Assembly (NCBI RefSeq): GCF_033763495.1
Contig: NZ_JANRKL010000115.1
Location: 22,528-86,527 of the forward strand
Direction of reading: 5' to 3'
From: Haliscomenobacter sp033763495
Lineage (GTDB): Bacteria > Bacteroidota > Bacteroidia > Chitinophagales > Saprospiraceae
Length of the DNA stretch: 64,000 nucleotides
The notes beneath the pieces are model-generated. The model did no database searches and had not been told where the DNA came from. It saw only the letters and a list, made by a program, of their open reading frames with translations. A program made the translations under genes and the position numbers. This document shows positions 43,540 to 52,184 of the stretch, in pieces. Position 1 is the stretch's first letter. Each line of letters starts with the position of its first letter.

Positions 43540-44805
43540 ATGTACAGGTATATTTTACTGGGCTTGAGTGCCCTTATTTTTTACCCTGCATTTACCCAAA
43601 TAGGTAAAATGCCACTTGGTATCGATTCCTGCTACGCCATGGCGCAGCGGAATTACCCCTTGGTGAAGCAGTACGCCTTACTGGAAAAATCCCAGGCCTA
43701 TTCGCTGAGTAATGCTGCAAAAGGTGTATTGCCCCAACTCAGCTTGTCTGGGCAAGGTACCTATCAATCTGAAGTAACCGGATTGCCGATTAGCATTCCT
43801 GGAGTGGAAATTCAGACCTTGAGCAAGGACCAATACAAGTTGTATGGCGAAGTGGTGCAGCCCATCACCGACCTGTTTACCCTCAAATACCAAAAGGAAC
43901 TGGTGCAGAGCAACGTCAGGGCAGAAACCCAAAAAATTGAGGTGGAACTGTACAAGCTCAAAGAGCGGATCAATCAACTTTTTTTTGGCATTCTGCTGAT
44001 TGACGCCCAAATTCAACAGACTGAAAGCCTGAAAAAAGACATCCAGCTTGGCCTCGACAAAACCAATGCTGCGATTGCCAACGGCACAGCCCTCAAAAGC
44101 AACGGTATGGTGTTACAGGCAGAACAACTCAAGGTGAATCAACGCAGTACAGAGTTGAAGGCTACCCGTCGGGCTTATCTGGATATGCTGGCCTTGTTTA
44201 TTCAGCAGCCCCTGGATACGGGGATTGCGCTGGAGCGGCCGGTTGTCACCCTGGTTAACAATGGGATCAATCGGCCGGAACTGCGCCTGTTTGCCGCGCA
44301 GCGCAGCATTTTTGATGCACAAAACAAGCTGATCAGTGCGCGCAATTTGCCCCGAGCGAGTTTGTTTTTCCAGAGTGGTTTTGGTCGTCCGGCTTTGAAT
44401 TTCCTGAGCAACGACTTTGATTCCTACTACATTGGGGGCATTCGTTTTACATGGAACCTTTCCAATTTTTACACCAGCAAAAACGAACGCCTCAATCTGG
44501 GCATCAATCAAGACATCATTGCCTTGCAGCAAGAAACCTTCCTGTTCAACACCAACTTGACCCTGAAGCAACAAAATGCCGAAATCGCCAAGTTGCAAGA
44601 ACTGATTACCAGTGATCAGGAAATCATCCAGTTGCGCCAAAACATCAGCACCACTGCCAAAAACCAACTGGAGTACGGCACCATTACCAGCAACGATTAC
44701 CTCACGTACCTGAATGCTGCCGATCAGGCTCAACAAGGTTTGTTGTTGCACCAAGTTCAACTTTTACTGGCTCAGTACAATGCCAAAACCACGGCTGGAA
44801 ATTAA
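43540..44805 (+). CDS. TolC-family outer-membrane efflux protein
   Basis: A 421-residue exported protein (signal peptide about 1-19) of the OEP family, which forms a trimeric channel through the outer membrane. Long helical segments with many Gln and Leu (about 30-230 and 240-420) form the two repeat halves, with typical SNAAKGVLPQLSLSGQGTYQSE, YGEVVQPI and NLLF-like strand motifs. It starts a six-gene run: tolC-like, HlyD-like, two ATPases, two permeases. The sequence TTACCCAAATAGGTAA within its first 70 bases resembles the TetR operator, which would let the repressor act here as well. Confidence 0.88.
   Translation: MYRYILLGLSALIFYPAFTQIGKMPLGIDSCYAMAQRNYPLVKQYALLEKSQAYSLSNAAKGVLPQLSLSGQGTYQSEVTGLPISIPGVEIQTLSKDQYKLYGEVVQPITDLFTLKYQKELVQSNVRAETQKIEVELYKLKERINQLFFGILLIDAQIQQTESLKKDIQLGLDKTNAAIANGTALKSNGMVLQAEQLKVNQRSTELKATRRAYLDMLALFIQQPLDTGIALERPVVTLVNNGINRPELRLFAAQRSIFDAQNKLISARNLPRASLFFQSGFGRPALNFLSNDFDSYYIGGIRFTWNLSNFYTSKNERLNLGINQDIIALQQETFLFNTNLTLKQQNAEIAKLQELITSDQEIIQLRQNISTTAKNQLEYGTITSNDYLTYLNAADQAQQGLLLHQVQLLLAQYNAKTTAGN
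43592..43607. promoter_or_regulatory. Possible second TetR operator
   Basis: TTACCCAAATAGGTAA agrees with the palindrome at 42767-42782 in 14 of 16 positions, and both half sites keep TTACC/GGTAA. It lies 52 bases into the tolC-like gene. A bound repressor could block elongation. Chance similarity cannot be ruled out. Confidence 0.4.
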
Positions 44806-44832
44806 TTTTTTCACTTTTTTAATCAACACAAA

Positions 44833-45819
44833 ATGAATCTGTTAAGCAAAATAGGACTTGTTACTTTTTTAAGCATGGCTTTGTTGGCCTGCAATCGTGA
44901 CAAAAAAGATTATGATGCATCCGGTACTTTTGAGGCCGAAGAAATCATCGTACCTGCCGAACAAATGGGCAAAATTCTGCGCCTGGATGTAGAAGAAGGG
45001 CAAGATCTGGATAGCAACCAAATAGTAGGTCAGATTGACGTGGCTGGTTTGCAAGTACAAAAGGATCAAACCATTGCCTCAGTGAATGCCATAGGGCAAA
45101 AAACCAACGACCCAACCCCACAAATCAACATTCTGCAAAGCCAGATCAAAACCCAACAAGCCCAGATCCAGGTGTTGAACCAACAAATGGAAGTGTTGGA
45201 TAAAGAAGTTCAACGAGTACAGAACCTGGTGAAAGCCGACGCAGCTACGCCCAAACAATTGGACGATGTACAAGGGCAAAAATCCGTATTGGCCAAACAA
45301 ATCATTGCTGCTCGGGATCAAATCGAGGTGTTGAATCAACAAATCGCTGCGGCCAGAGCCAACGTCAGCATTCAAAACCGGGGCATCCTCAGTGAAGTGA
45401 ACCCAATGGAAAAAAGGGTCGATATCCTGAACGAACAAATCGAGCGTGGCCAGATCAAAAACTTGTTTGCAGGTACAGTCCTCAACAAATACGCCATGGC
45501 GGGTGAATATGCCAATCCGGGTAAAGCCCTTTACAAAATTGCGGACCTTTCTACACTCACTTTAAGAGCTTATGTAACCGGTGACCAATTGCCCCAAATC
45601 AAACTCAAGCAAGGGGTACGTGTACTTACCGACGATGGCAAAGGTGGCATGCACGAAACGCAAGGTACCATCACCTGGATCAACGACAAGGCAGAATTTA
45701 CCCCCAAAACCATCCAGACCAAAGATGAACGCGCCAATATGGTGTACGCCATCAAAGTGAAAGTGAAAAACGACGGCACCTACAAAATCGGAATGTATGG
45801 CGAAATCAAATTTCAATAG
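44833..45819 (+). CDS. HlyD/YbhG-family periplasmic adaptor lipoprotein
   Basis: A 328-residue membrane-fusion protein. The lipobox LLAC puts the lipid Cys at 20. A lipoyl half-motif is seen at about 33-67 (GTFEAEEIIVPAEQMGKILRLDVEEGQDLD), then an alpha-helical hairpin (about 85-190) rich in Gln, then the beta-barrel (about 205-328, LRAYVTGDQLPQIKLKQGV). It would bridge the ABC inner-membrane part and the TolC-type channel. It is 27 bases after the channel gene and 2 bases before the ATPase gene. YbhG of E. coli is the closest named relative by context. Confidence 0.9.
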   Translation: MNLLSKIGLVTFLSMALLACNRDKKDYDASGTFEAEEIIVPAEQMGKILRLDVEEGQDLDSNQIVGQIDVAGLQVQKDQTIASVNAIGQKTNDPTPQINILQSQIKTQQAQIQVLNQQMEVLDKEVQRVQNLVKADAATPKQLDDVQGQKSVLAKQIIAARDQIEVLNQQIAAARANVSIQNRGILSEVNPMEKRVDILNEQIERGQIKNLFAGTVLNKYAMAGEYANPGKALYKIADLSTLTLRAYVTGDQLPQIKLKQGVRVLTDDGKGGMHETQGTITWINDKAEFTPKTIQTKDERANMVYAIKVKVKNDGTYKIGMYGEIKFQ

Positions 45820-45821
45820 CC

Positions 45822-46748
45822 ATGGCCGACGTCGTATTGAACCACATCAGCAAAACCTATAACAAAGGCGAGGTCAAAGCGGTAACGGATGTCTCGTTTG
45901 CCGTTGAAAAAGGGGAACTTTTTGGCCTGATCGGCCCCGATGGGGCGGGCAAAACCAGCATCTTCCGCGTACTCACCACGCTGTTGTTGCCCGATGCAGG
46001 TTCAGCCTCGGTCAATGGCCTGGATGTGGTGAAGGATTGGAAGGCCATTCGCCAGCGGGTGGGGTACATGCCGGGCAAGTTTTCCTTGTACCAGGACTTG
46101 ACGGTGGAAGAAAACCTCAATTTTTTTGCCACCGTTTTCAACACCAGCGTTGCCGAAAATTACGACCTAATCAAGGACATTTACGTGCAAATCGAACCTT
46201 TCAAAACCCGCCGCGCCGGGAAACTATCGGGCGGGATGAAGCAAAAACTGGCCTTGTGTTGTGCCCTGATTCACCGCCCGCAGGTCTTGTTTTTGGATGA
46301 GCCTACCACGGGGGTTGATACGGTTTCGCGCAAAGAATTTTGGGAAATGCTCAAGCGTCTTAAGGAGCAGGGCATCACCATTTTGGTCTCTACGCCCTAC
46401 ATGGACGAGGCTACTTTGTGCGAGCGGATTGCCTTGATCCAGGATGGAAAAATTTTGTCGATTGATACCCCCGCTCAGGTGGTGGCGCAGTTTCCCAAAA
46501 ACCTCTACGCCATCAAATCCGAGCGCATGAGCCAGTTGTTGCGCGACATTCGGCACCTGGACTACATCGACAGTTGCAATTCCTTTGGCGAATACCACCA
46601 CATCACTTTTCGGGACGATGATGATTACGAGATACAGAAAAAACTGATCGCGGATTTGAACCACCAAAACCACGAGTACATCGAATTCAAGGCAACGCCT
46701 GCGACCATCGAAGATTGTTTCATCAAATTACTCAATCAGCATGAATAG
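45822..46748 (+). CDS. ABC exporter ATPase, first half of a YbhF-like pair
   Basis: A 308-residue ATP-binding protein. Walker A is GPDGAGKTS (about 38-46), with the Pro-Asp-Gly wording of the N-terminal half of YbhF; the signature LSGGMKQKLAL and Walker B VLFLDEPTTGVD (about 155-166) are normal. A C-terminal extension (about 225-308) follows. In E. coli YbhF both ATPase halves are in one chain, but here the second half is a separate gene starting 8 bases before this stop codon. The pair would energise the two permeases downstream. Confidence 0.9.
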   Translation: MADVVLNHISKTYNKGEVKAVTDVSFAVEKGELFGLIGPDGAGKTSIFRVLTTLLLPDAGSASVNGLDVVKDWKAIRQRVGYMPGKFSLYQDLTVEENLNFFATVFNTSVAENYDLIKDIYVQIEPFKTRRAGKLSGGMKQKLALCCALIHRPQVLFLDEPTTGVDTVSRKEFWEMLKRLKEQGITILVSTPYMDEATLCERIALIQDGKILSIDTPAQVVAQFPKNLYAIKSERMSQLLRDIRHLDYIDSCNSFGEYHHITFRDDDDYEIQKKLIADLNHQNHEYIEFKATPATIEDCFIKLLNQHE

Positions 46749-47487
46749 GAACATCGTCATTTCTACCGATAAACTCACCAAGCGCTTTGGCGATTTTGTG
46801 GCTACCAACGAAATCACTTTTGACGTGTACGAAGGTGAAATTTTTGGGTTCCTGGGTGCCAATGGCGCCGGCAAAACTACGGCCATGCGGATGCTCTGCG
46901 GTCTGTCCATCCCCTCATCTGGCAAAGCGAGCATCGCCAGCTTTGATGTGTACAAGGAAACCGAAAAGATCAAAGCAAACATTGGCTACATGAGTCAAAA
47001 ATTCTCCCTTTACGAGGACTTGACGGTGCAGGAAAACATCCGGTTTTTTGGCGGCATTTATGGCCTTTCTGATCAAAAAATCAAGTCCAAAAGCGATGAA
47101 TTGATCCAACAGTTGGGGCTGGAAAAAGAGCGGGGCAAACTGGTTGGTTCCCTGCCGCTGGGCTGGAAGCAAAAACTGGCTTTTTCGGTCGCCATTTTTC
47201 ACGAGCCTAAAATTGTGTTTCTGGATGAACCCACGGGCGGCGTTGACCCGGTTACGCGGCGGCAGTTTTGGGACCTGATTTACGACGCTTCCGACCGGGG
47301 CATTACCATTTTTGTCACCACGCACTACATGGACGAAGCCGAGTACTGCAACCGCATCTCGATGATGGTTGACGGCTACATCAAAGCACTGGATACCCCG
47401 ACGAAGCTCAAACAACAGTTTTCTGCCGAAACCATGGATGAAGTATTTTTTGAACTGGCACGGGGTGCAAAACGAAAAGCCGATTAA
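46741..47487 (+). CDS. ABC exporter ATPase, second half of a YbhF-like pair
   Basis: A 248-residue ATP-binding protein. Walker A is GANGAGKTTAMRM, Walker B is IVFLDEPTGGVDPVTRR. The signature motif is changed to LPLGWKQKLAF instead of LSGGQ, as in the C-terminal half of YbhF, so the two ATPases probably make one normal and one altered ATP site. Its start overlaps the preceding gene by 8 bases (coupled translation), and the permease gene starts 2 bases after its stop. Confidence 0.9.
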   Translation: MNRNIVISTDKLTKRFGDFVATNEITFDVYEGEIFGFLGANGAGKTTAMRMLCGLSIPSSGKASIASFDVYKETEKIKANIGYMSQKFSLYEDLTVQENIRFFGGIYGLSDQKIKSKSDELIQQLGLEKERGKLVGSLPLGWKQKLAFSVAIFHEPKIVFLDEPTGGVDPVTRRQFWDLIYDASDRGITIFVTTHYMDEAEYCNRISMMVDGYIKALDTPTKLKQQFSAETMDEVFFELARGAKRKAD

Positions 47488-47489
47488 CC

Positions 47490-48596
47490 ATGAGACAATT
47501 TTTTGCCTTTGTTATCAAGGAATTCTACCACGTTTTCCGCGACCCCAAGTCCATGCTGATGCTGTTTGGGATGCCGATCGCCCTGATCTTATTATTCGGG
47601 TTCGCCCTCACCAATGAGATCAAAAACTCGAAGATCGTTATTGGTGATTTTGCGAAGGACCCTGCTTCGCAGCGCATCATCGACAAGATTGAGGCCAGCA
47701 AGAATTTTGAAATCAAAAAATTCTTGTACGACCCACACCAAATTGAACAAGCCTTCAAGGAGGGCAACGTCAAACTGGTGGTCGTGATTCCCAACCACTT
47801 CAACGACGACTTGTTGCACCTCCACAAGGCGCAAATTCAAGTCATTGCTGATGCATCCGACCCCAATACCGCCAATACCCTGACGAATTACATCACCAAC
47901 ATCGTCATGGATTACCAAAAAGAGATCACACCCTTCAATGATTTGCCCCAACAAATCAATACCGAAATCAGGATGATTTACAATCCGGAGCTCAAAGGTA
48001 CCACCAATTTTGTACCGGGGGTAATGGCCCTGGTGCTGCTCCTGGTTTGTGTGCTGATGACCTCGGTCTCGATTGTGAAGGAAAAAGAAAAGGGGACCAT
48101 GGAGGTGCTACTGGTTTCGCCGATGCACCCGCTGATGGTGGTCATTTCCAAGGCCGTGCCCTACCTGTTTTTGTCGATCGTCAACCTTTCGGTGATTTTG
48201 CTCCTGAGTGTATTTCTATTGGATATGCCCATCAATGGTAGCATCGGATTGCTGTTTTTTGAAAGTTCACTGCTCATTCTCACTGCGCTTTCCCTGGGCT
48301 TGCTCATTTCCAACTCTGCACAATCGCAGCAACAGGCCATGCTCATTTCACTGATGGGCATGCTGATTCCGGTGCTGTTGTTTACGGGCTTTATGTTTCC
48401 CTTGGAAAATATGCCCCTGCCCTTGCAAATCATCGCCAACGTGGTGCCTTCAAAATGGTACTACATCATTGTAAAATCGATCATGATCAAGGGTTTGGGC
48501 CTTAGTGCCATTTGGAAGGAGACCCTGATTTTGCTGGGCATGACCGTGTTTTTGCTCAGCGTGAGCATCAATAAATTCAAAATTCGCCTCGGATGA
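47490..48596 (+). CDS. ABC-2 type permease (YbhS-like)
   Basis: A 368-residue inner-membrane protein: one helix near the N-terminus (about 22-40, PKSMLMLFGMPIALILLFGFAL), a large extracytoplasmic domain (about 45-175), then five helices at about 178-365 with the ABC-2 motif VSIVKEKEKGTMEVLLVSPM. It pairs with the next permease; the stop and next start overlap by 4 bases (ATGA). Substrates of YbhFSR-type exporters include drugs and cations such as Na+ or Li+ in E. coli, but here they are unknown. Confidence 0.9.
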   Translation: MRQFFAFVIKEFYHVFRDPKSMLMLFGMPIALILLFGFALTNEIKNSKIVIGDFAKDPASQRIIDKIEASKNFEIKKFLYDPHQIEQAFKEGNVKLVVVIPNHFNDDLLHLHKAQIQVIADASDPNTANTLTNYITNIVMDYQKEITPFNDLPQQINTEIRMIYNPELKGTTNFVPGVMALVLLLVCVLMTSVSIVKEKEKGTMEVLLVSPMHPLMVVISKAVPYLFLSIVNLSVILLLSVFLLDMPINGSIGLLFFESSLLILTALSLGLLISNSAQSQQQAMLISLMGMLIPVLLFTGFMFPLENMPLPLQIIANVVPSKWYYIIVKSIMIKGLGLSAIWKETLILLGMTVFLLSVSINKFKIRLG

Positions 48597-49714
48597 GAAC
48601 TTTAAGATTTTTGTTGCAAAAAGAGTTTCGCCAGATCTTCAGAAACCGGGCCTTGCTGCCAGTGATCTTCATCGCGCCGATGATTCAGTTGCTGATCATG
48701 CCCCTGGCCGCCGATTACGAGATCAAAAACATCAATATATCCATTGTAGACCACGATCACTCCGCGTATTCCCGGCAGTTGGTGTCCAAAATCAGTTCTT
48801 CGGGCTACTTTGTGATCAGCGATTATGGCTCTTCCTTCAATTCGGCTTTTCAGCAGTTTGAAAAGGATAAGTCCGACTTGATTCTGGAAATCCCACTCGG
48901 CTTTGAGCGCAATCTGGTCAAAGAAAACGAGCAAAAACTCTTCATCGCCGTAAACGCCATCAATGGCACCAAGGCCTCGGTGGGCAGTTCGTACCTGGGC
49001 AGAATTATTGCGAGTTACAACGCAGATATTCGGCTGGAAATGACGGCCAATCCGCGCATGAACCCCGTCCCAAACATCGAAGTGCCCTCCATCAATCGCT
49101 TCAATCCCTACCTGAATTATCCCTTCTTTATGGTGCCCGGCATTTTGTGTACCCTTGTGACCATGATCGGCGTGTACATGTGTGCACTGAACATAGTGAA
49201 GGAAAAAGAGGTCGGTACCATTGAGCAAATCAACGTGACGCCCATCAAAAAAATCCACTTCATCCTGGGTAAGCTAATCCCCTTTTGGGTCATTGGGGTG
49301 TTCCTTTTTTCGGTGGGCTTGTTCATCATCGCGGGTTTGGTGTACGGCATCCGGCCGCTTGGCAGTATCCCGCTGCTGTACTCCTTTTTGTTCCTCTTTC
49401 TGATCGCTGTACTCGGCATCGGACTGCTGATCTCTACCTATTCCGAAACGCAGCAACAAGCCATGTCCATCGCCTTTTTCTTCATGATGATCTTCATGCT
49501 GATGAGCGGCCTGTTCACCCCCGTCGACAGCATGCCCAATTGGGCCATCGTAATTGCTAGACTGAATCCGGTGACGCACTTCATCGAGGTGGTGCGCATG
49601 GTGGTGTTGAAAGGCAGTGGGTTCCAGGATATCAAGTACCATTTTCTGGTGATGACGGGGTTTGCGCTGTTTTTTAATAGTTGGGCGGTTTGGAATTATC
49701 GGAAGACGGCGTGA
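48593..49714 (+). CDS. ABC-2 type permease (YbhR-like)
   Basis: A 373-residue inner-membrane protein with the same layout as the previous one: N-terminal helix (about 20-38), extracytoplasmic domain (about 40-175) and five helices with the motif LNIVKEKEVGTIEQINVTPIKKIHFILGK. It is the last gene of the exporter operon; 78 bases separate it from the antitoxin-like gene. Start by the ATG in the ATGA overlap with its partner. Confidence 0.9.
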   Translation: MRTLRFLLQKEFRQIFRNRALLPVIFIAPMIQLLIMPLAADYEIKNINISIVDHDHSAYSRQLVSKISSSGYFVISDYGSSFNSAFQQFEKDKSDLILEIPLGFERNLVKENEQKLFIAVNAINGTKASVGSSYLGRIIASYNADIRLEMTANPRMNPVPNIEVPSINRFNPYLNYPFFMVPGILCTLVTMIGVYMCALNIVKEKEVGTIEQINVTPIKKIHFILGKLIPFWVIGVFLFSVGLFIIAGLVYGIRPLGSIPLLYSFLFLFLIAVLGIGLLISTYSETQQQAMSIAFFFMMIFMLMSGLFTPVDSMPNWAIVIARLNPVTHFIEVVRMVVLKGSGFQDIKYHFLVMTGFALFFNSWAVWNYRKTA

Positions 49715-49792
49715 GGGAGTTGGGATTGCTTGATTGGGAAAAAATGTGGATATTTGTTTTTGCATTTTTGCAAGTTATAGAACTAAGCAGAT

Positions 49793-50032
49793 ATGGTTGC
49801 ACTAGAATTTTCAGGCACAATTGAGCAAGGGGTAATTCATTTGCCAAGGGAGTACTCGGAATATGACAATGCTCAAGTAAGGATCATTGTCTTGGTTGAG
49901 AAAACTGTAGAAAAGTTATCTCAAAAGGAAAAGCTATTGGCGTTGTTTGATCAAATGAAGCAGTTGCCGATGTTCAGTAAAATTGATGATCCAACGGCTT
50001 GGCAAAAACAAATGCGGGATGAGTGGGAGTAG
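49793..50032 (+). CDS. VapB-like antitoxin
   Basis: A 79-residue protein preceding a PIN-domain gene with overlap, the usual arrangement of an antitoxin. The N-terminal half (ALEFSGTIEQGVIHLPREYSEYDNAQVRIIVLVEK) looks like a short beta-strand DNA-binding domain of the type seen in small antitoxins of Bacteroidota and Cyanobacteria; the C-terminal half is helical and charged (about 40-79) and would wrap the toxin. It probably represses its own operon. A CATTTTTG box at 49763-49770 is one base from the -7 consensus. Confidence 0.75.
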   Translation: MVALEFSGTIEQGVIHLPREYSEYDNAQVRIIVLVEKTVEKLSQKEKLLALFDQMKQLPMFSKIDDPTAWQKQMRDEWE

Positions 50033-50414
50033 AGCCGTTTTGGATAGTAATGTGATCATCTTTGCTTCTAAGCAGAAGATAGACATTACCAGCATTCTTT
50101 CAAATTATGATGAGCTTTACGTTTCTGTAATTACCTACATGGAGGTATACTCATATGATTTTGGGGATGCAAGAGAAAGAATTCTAATCGATCAACTCTT
50201 TGACTTACTGATTGTAATGGAGATCAACCGATCAATTGCTGACCAATCGATTATTTATCGAAAGAACAAAACAAAAAAAATCAAACTTCCTGATGCCATC
50301 GTCCTGGCGACTGCACAATTTCTGAATGCTAGTCTTATTACTGATGATTGGGATGATTTCAGAGGGATTGATGGGAATGTGGTGGTTTTAGGTATTGATG
50401 ATTTTAAAATATGA
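50019..50414 (+). CDS. PIN-domain ribonuclease toxin (VapC-like)
   Basis: A 131-residue protein with a PIN fold. The acidic active-site residues are visible: Asp9 in AVLDSNVIIFASK, Glu in VITYMEVYSYDFG, Asp in KKIKLPDAIVLATA and Asp in SLITDDWDDF. These coordinate the metal that cuts RNA, often tRNA in this family. I chose the ATG at 50019 over the upstream option at 49983, because the family begins a few residues before the first Asp and this start overlaps the antitoxin stop by 14 bases. The next gene starts 4 bases after its stop. Confidence 0.85.
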   Translation: MSGSRAVLDSNVIIFASKQKIDITSILSNYDELYVSVITYMEVYSYDFGDARERILIDQLFDLLIVMEINRSIADQSIIYRKNKTKKIKLPDAIVLATAQFLNASLITDDWDDFRGIDGNVVVLGIDDFKI

Positions 50415-50418
50415 AAAT

Positions 50419-51519
50419 ATGATTGAAAACATTGAAATACAAAACTTTAAATCGATAAAAGAGGCAAACGTATTGCTCAAGAATATCAATTTACTTGTCG
50501 GCGCAAATGGTGCTGGAAAAAGCAACTTTATTTCCTTTTTAAAATTACTAGTAAGCATTAAGGATTTCAATCTAAATCGATACGTTCTTGACTCAGGATA
50601 CATGAGTAATCTTATATATTTTGGCAAAAAGGATGGTATTTATTTAAGAGGAGCAATTACATTTTCACTAGGTGATGGTAAAAAGTTAAAATACCAATTT
50701 AAACTTGCCCCTGATCGTAACAATAGGGCTTATATTGATACAGAGAATCTACACGTAAGTACAAAAGACCAGAACGGTTACAAAAAAATAATTGAAGATA
50801 ATCTAACTGCAGGCAGTACATTTTTTTCTGAAGGCGATCCAAATTTTAGTCAAGATTTGACTGATTGTTTTGATAGTTTAGCAATATATCATTTTCATGA
50901 TACTTCAGCATTAGGCTTACGAGCAACTTCTATGATTGATAATAATTCCTCTTTGAAAGAAGATGGAATTAACTTGTCTGCTTTTCTTTATTTGATCTAT
51001 CAAACACACCCTCAAACGTTTAATACAATTGAAAAAGTAATCAAATCAGTTTTTCCGCAATTCAAAAGATTTAGATTAGCGCCCGATAGAGGCAATAGTC
51101 TTTATATTAAATTAGAATGGCAGGAGGAAAGTTTTGATCAGTATCAAAACGCTTATAATTTTTCAGAAGGGACTTTAAGATTTATTGCCTTGGTAACTGT
51201 AATGTTACAGCCTAACCCTCCAAAAGTGATCATAATCGATGAACCTGAATTGGGTCTTCACCCTTCTGCCATCGAAACACTGGCAGGATTGGTACGAAAG
51301 GTTTCCGCAAAAAGTCAAATTATTTTGGCTACTCAATCGATTCAACTTGTCAATAATTTTGAGCCTGAAGATATCATTGTAGTAGATCGAGACCGTGAAA
51401 ATCGCCAATCCATATTCACTCGGGCGGATGAGATACCACATATCCAATTGCAAGATTGGCTTGAAGAATATGGACTTGGCGAGATTTGGTTTAAGGGTTT
51501 AATTGGTGGTAAACCATGA
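50419..51519 (+). CDS. AAA_21-type ATPase, candidate defence protein
   Basis: A 366-residue ABC/SMC-like ATPase. Walker A is LLVGANGAGKSNFISF (about 25-40), a Q-loop follows, and Walker B is KVIIIDEPELGLHPSAI (about 270-286) with the D-loop and switch region LATQSIQLVNNF. The C-terminus (QLQDWLEEYGLGEIWFKGLIGG) is typical of OLD/RecF-like ATPases that work with a separate TOPRIM-like partner. The next gene overlaps it by 4 bases. The region is clearly more AT-rich than the exporter genes before it, a sign of transfer. Such ATPase/TOPRIM pairs include PARIS and AbiL; this pair is a relative by layout. Confidence 0.82.
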   Translation: MIENIEIQNFKSIKEANVLLKNINLLVGANGAGKSNFISFLKLLVSIKDFNLNRYVLDSGYMSNLIYFGKKDGIYLRGAITFSLGDGKKLKYQFKLAPDRNNRAYIDTENLHVSTKDQNGYKKIIEDNLTAGSTFFSEGDPNFSQDLTDCFDSLAIYHFHDTSALGLRATSMIDNNSSLKEDGINLSAFLYLIYQTHPQTFNTIEKVIKSVFPQFKRFRLAPDRGNSLYIKLEWQEESFDQYQNAYNFSEGTLRFIALVTVMLQPNPPKVIIIDEPELGLHPSAIETLAGLVRKVSAKSQIILATQSIQLVNNFEPEDIIVVDRDRENRQSIFTRADEIPHIQLQDWLEEYGLGEIWFKGLIGGKP

Positions 51520-52178
51520 AGCGACTTCGAATCGTTACCGAAGGAGGTACGGAAGAAACTTTTGTCAATGAAATCCTTCGCCCATATTTATTCGAAAAAC
51601 AAATCTTTGATGTAGCTGGGCTTAGAATCCAAACCAGCCAGGGACACAAAGGTGGTTTTGTCAATTACCAGCACCTTAAAAATGACGTGAACAGAATTTT
51701 GAAAGAATCGAACGTAGTCGTTTCGACTTTTGTTGATTTTTTTCGGATTCCGACCTCTATGCCCGAGTATGAGCTTACGACCCAAGCCATCAAAGCAGAT
51801 CAAAAAATAGAAATTCTGGAAAACGGCTTAACCAAGGACATCAATCATCCCAATTTTATCCCCTACATCCAAAAATTTGAATTTGAAGCCTTGCTGTTTT
51901 CAAATAATCAAGGATTTTCTAGAATGTACAACGAACCAAGTATTGCCCATGCAACCCAAGCCATCATAGACCAATACAACAACCCCGAAGAAATCAACAA
52001 CCATCCCAACACTGCCCCATCCAAAAGAATCCAAAAAATTTTGGCAGAGCACGGCATGAATTACAACAAAATATTCGAGGGTAATTTGATCGCCCTGGAA
52101 ATCGGCATCCACACCATCCTCGAAAAATGCCCGCGCTTCCGCGCCTGGATTGAAAAATTAATCGCAGCCTGCCAATAA
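51516..52178 (+). CDS. DUF4276 TOPRIM-like protein, candidate effector
   Basis: A 220-residue protein of the DUF4276 family. The N-terminal IVTEGGTEETFVNEIL (Glu near 9, TOPRIM-like first acid), the second acidic region STFVDFFRIP (Asp near 74), and the family marker FEFEALLFSN (about 122-131) are present. TOPRIM-type partners in PARIS and AbiL act as nucleases or tRNA cleavers after the ATPase releases or activates them; a similar role is inferred here. The start lies in the ATGA overlap with the ATPase gene. The end is 6 bases from the stop of the converging MoxR gene. Confidence 0.8.
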   Translation: MKRLRIVTEGGTEETFVNEILRPYLFEKQIFDVAGLRIQTSQGHKGGFVNYQHLKNDVNRILKESNVVVSTFVDFFRIPTSMPEYELTTQAIKADQKIEILENGLTKDINHPNFIPYIQKFEFEALLFSNNQGFSRMYNEPSIAHATQAIIDQYNNPEEINNHPNTAPSKRIQKILAEHGMNYNKIFEGNLIALEIGIHTILEKCPRFRAWIEKLIAACQ

Positions 52179-52184
52179 TTTTGC

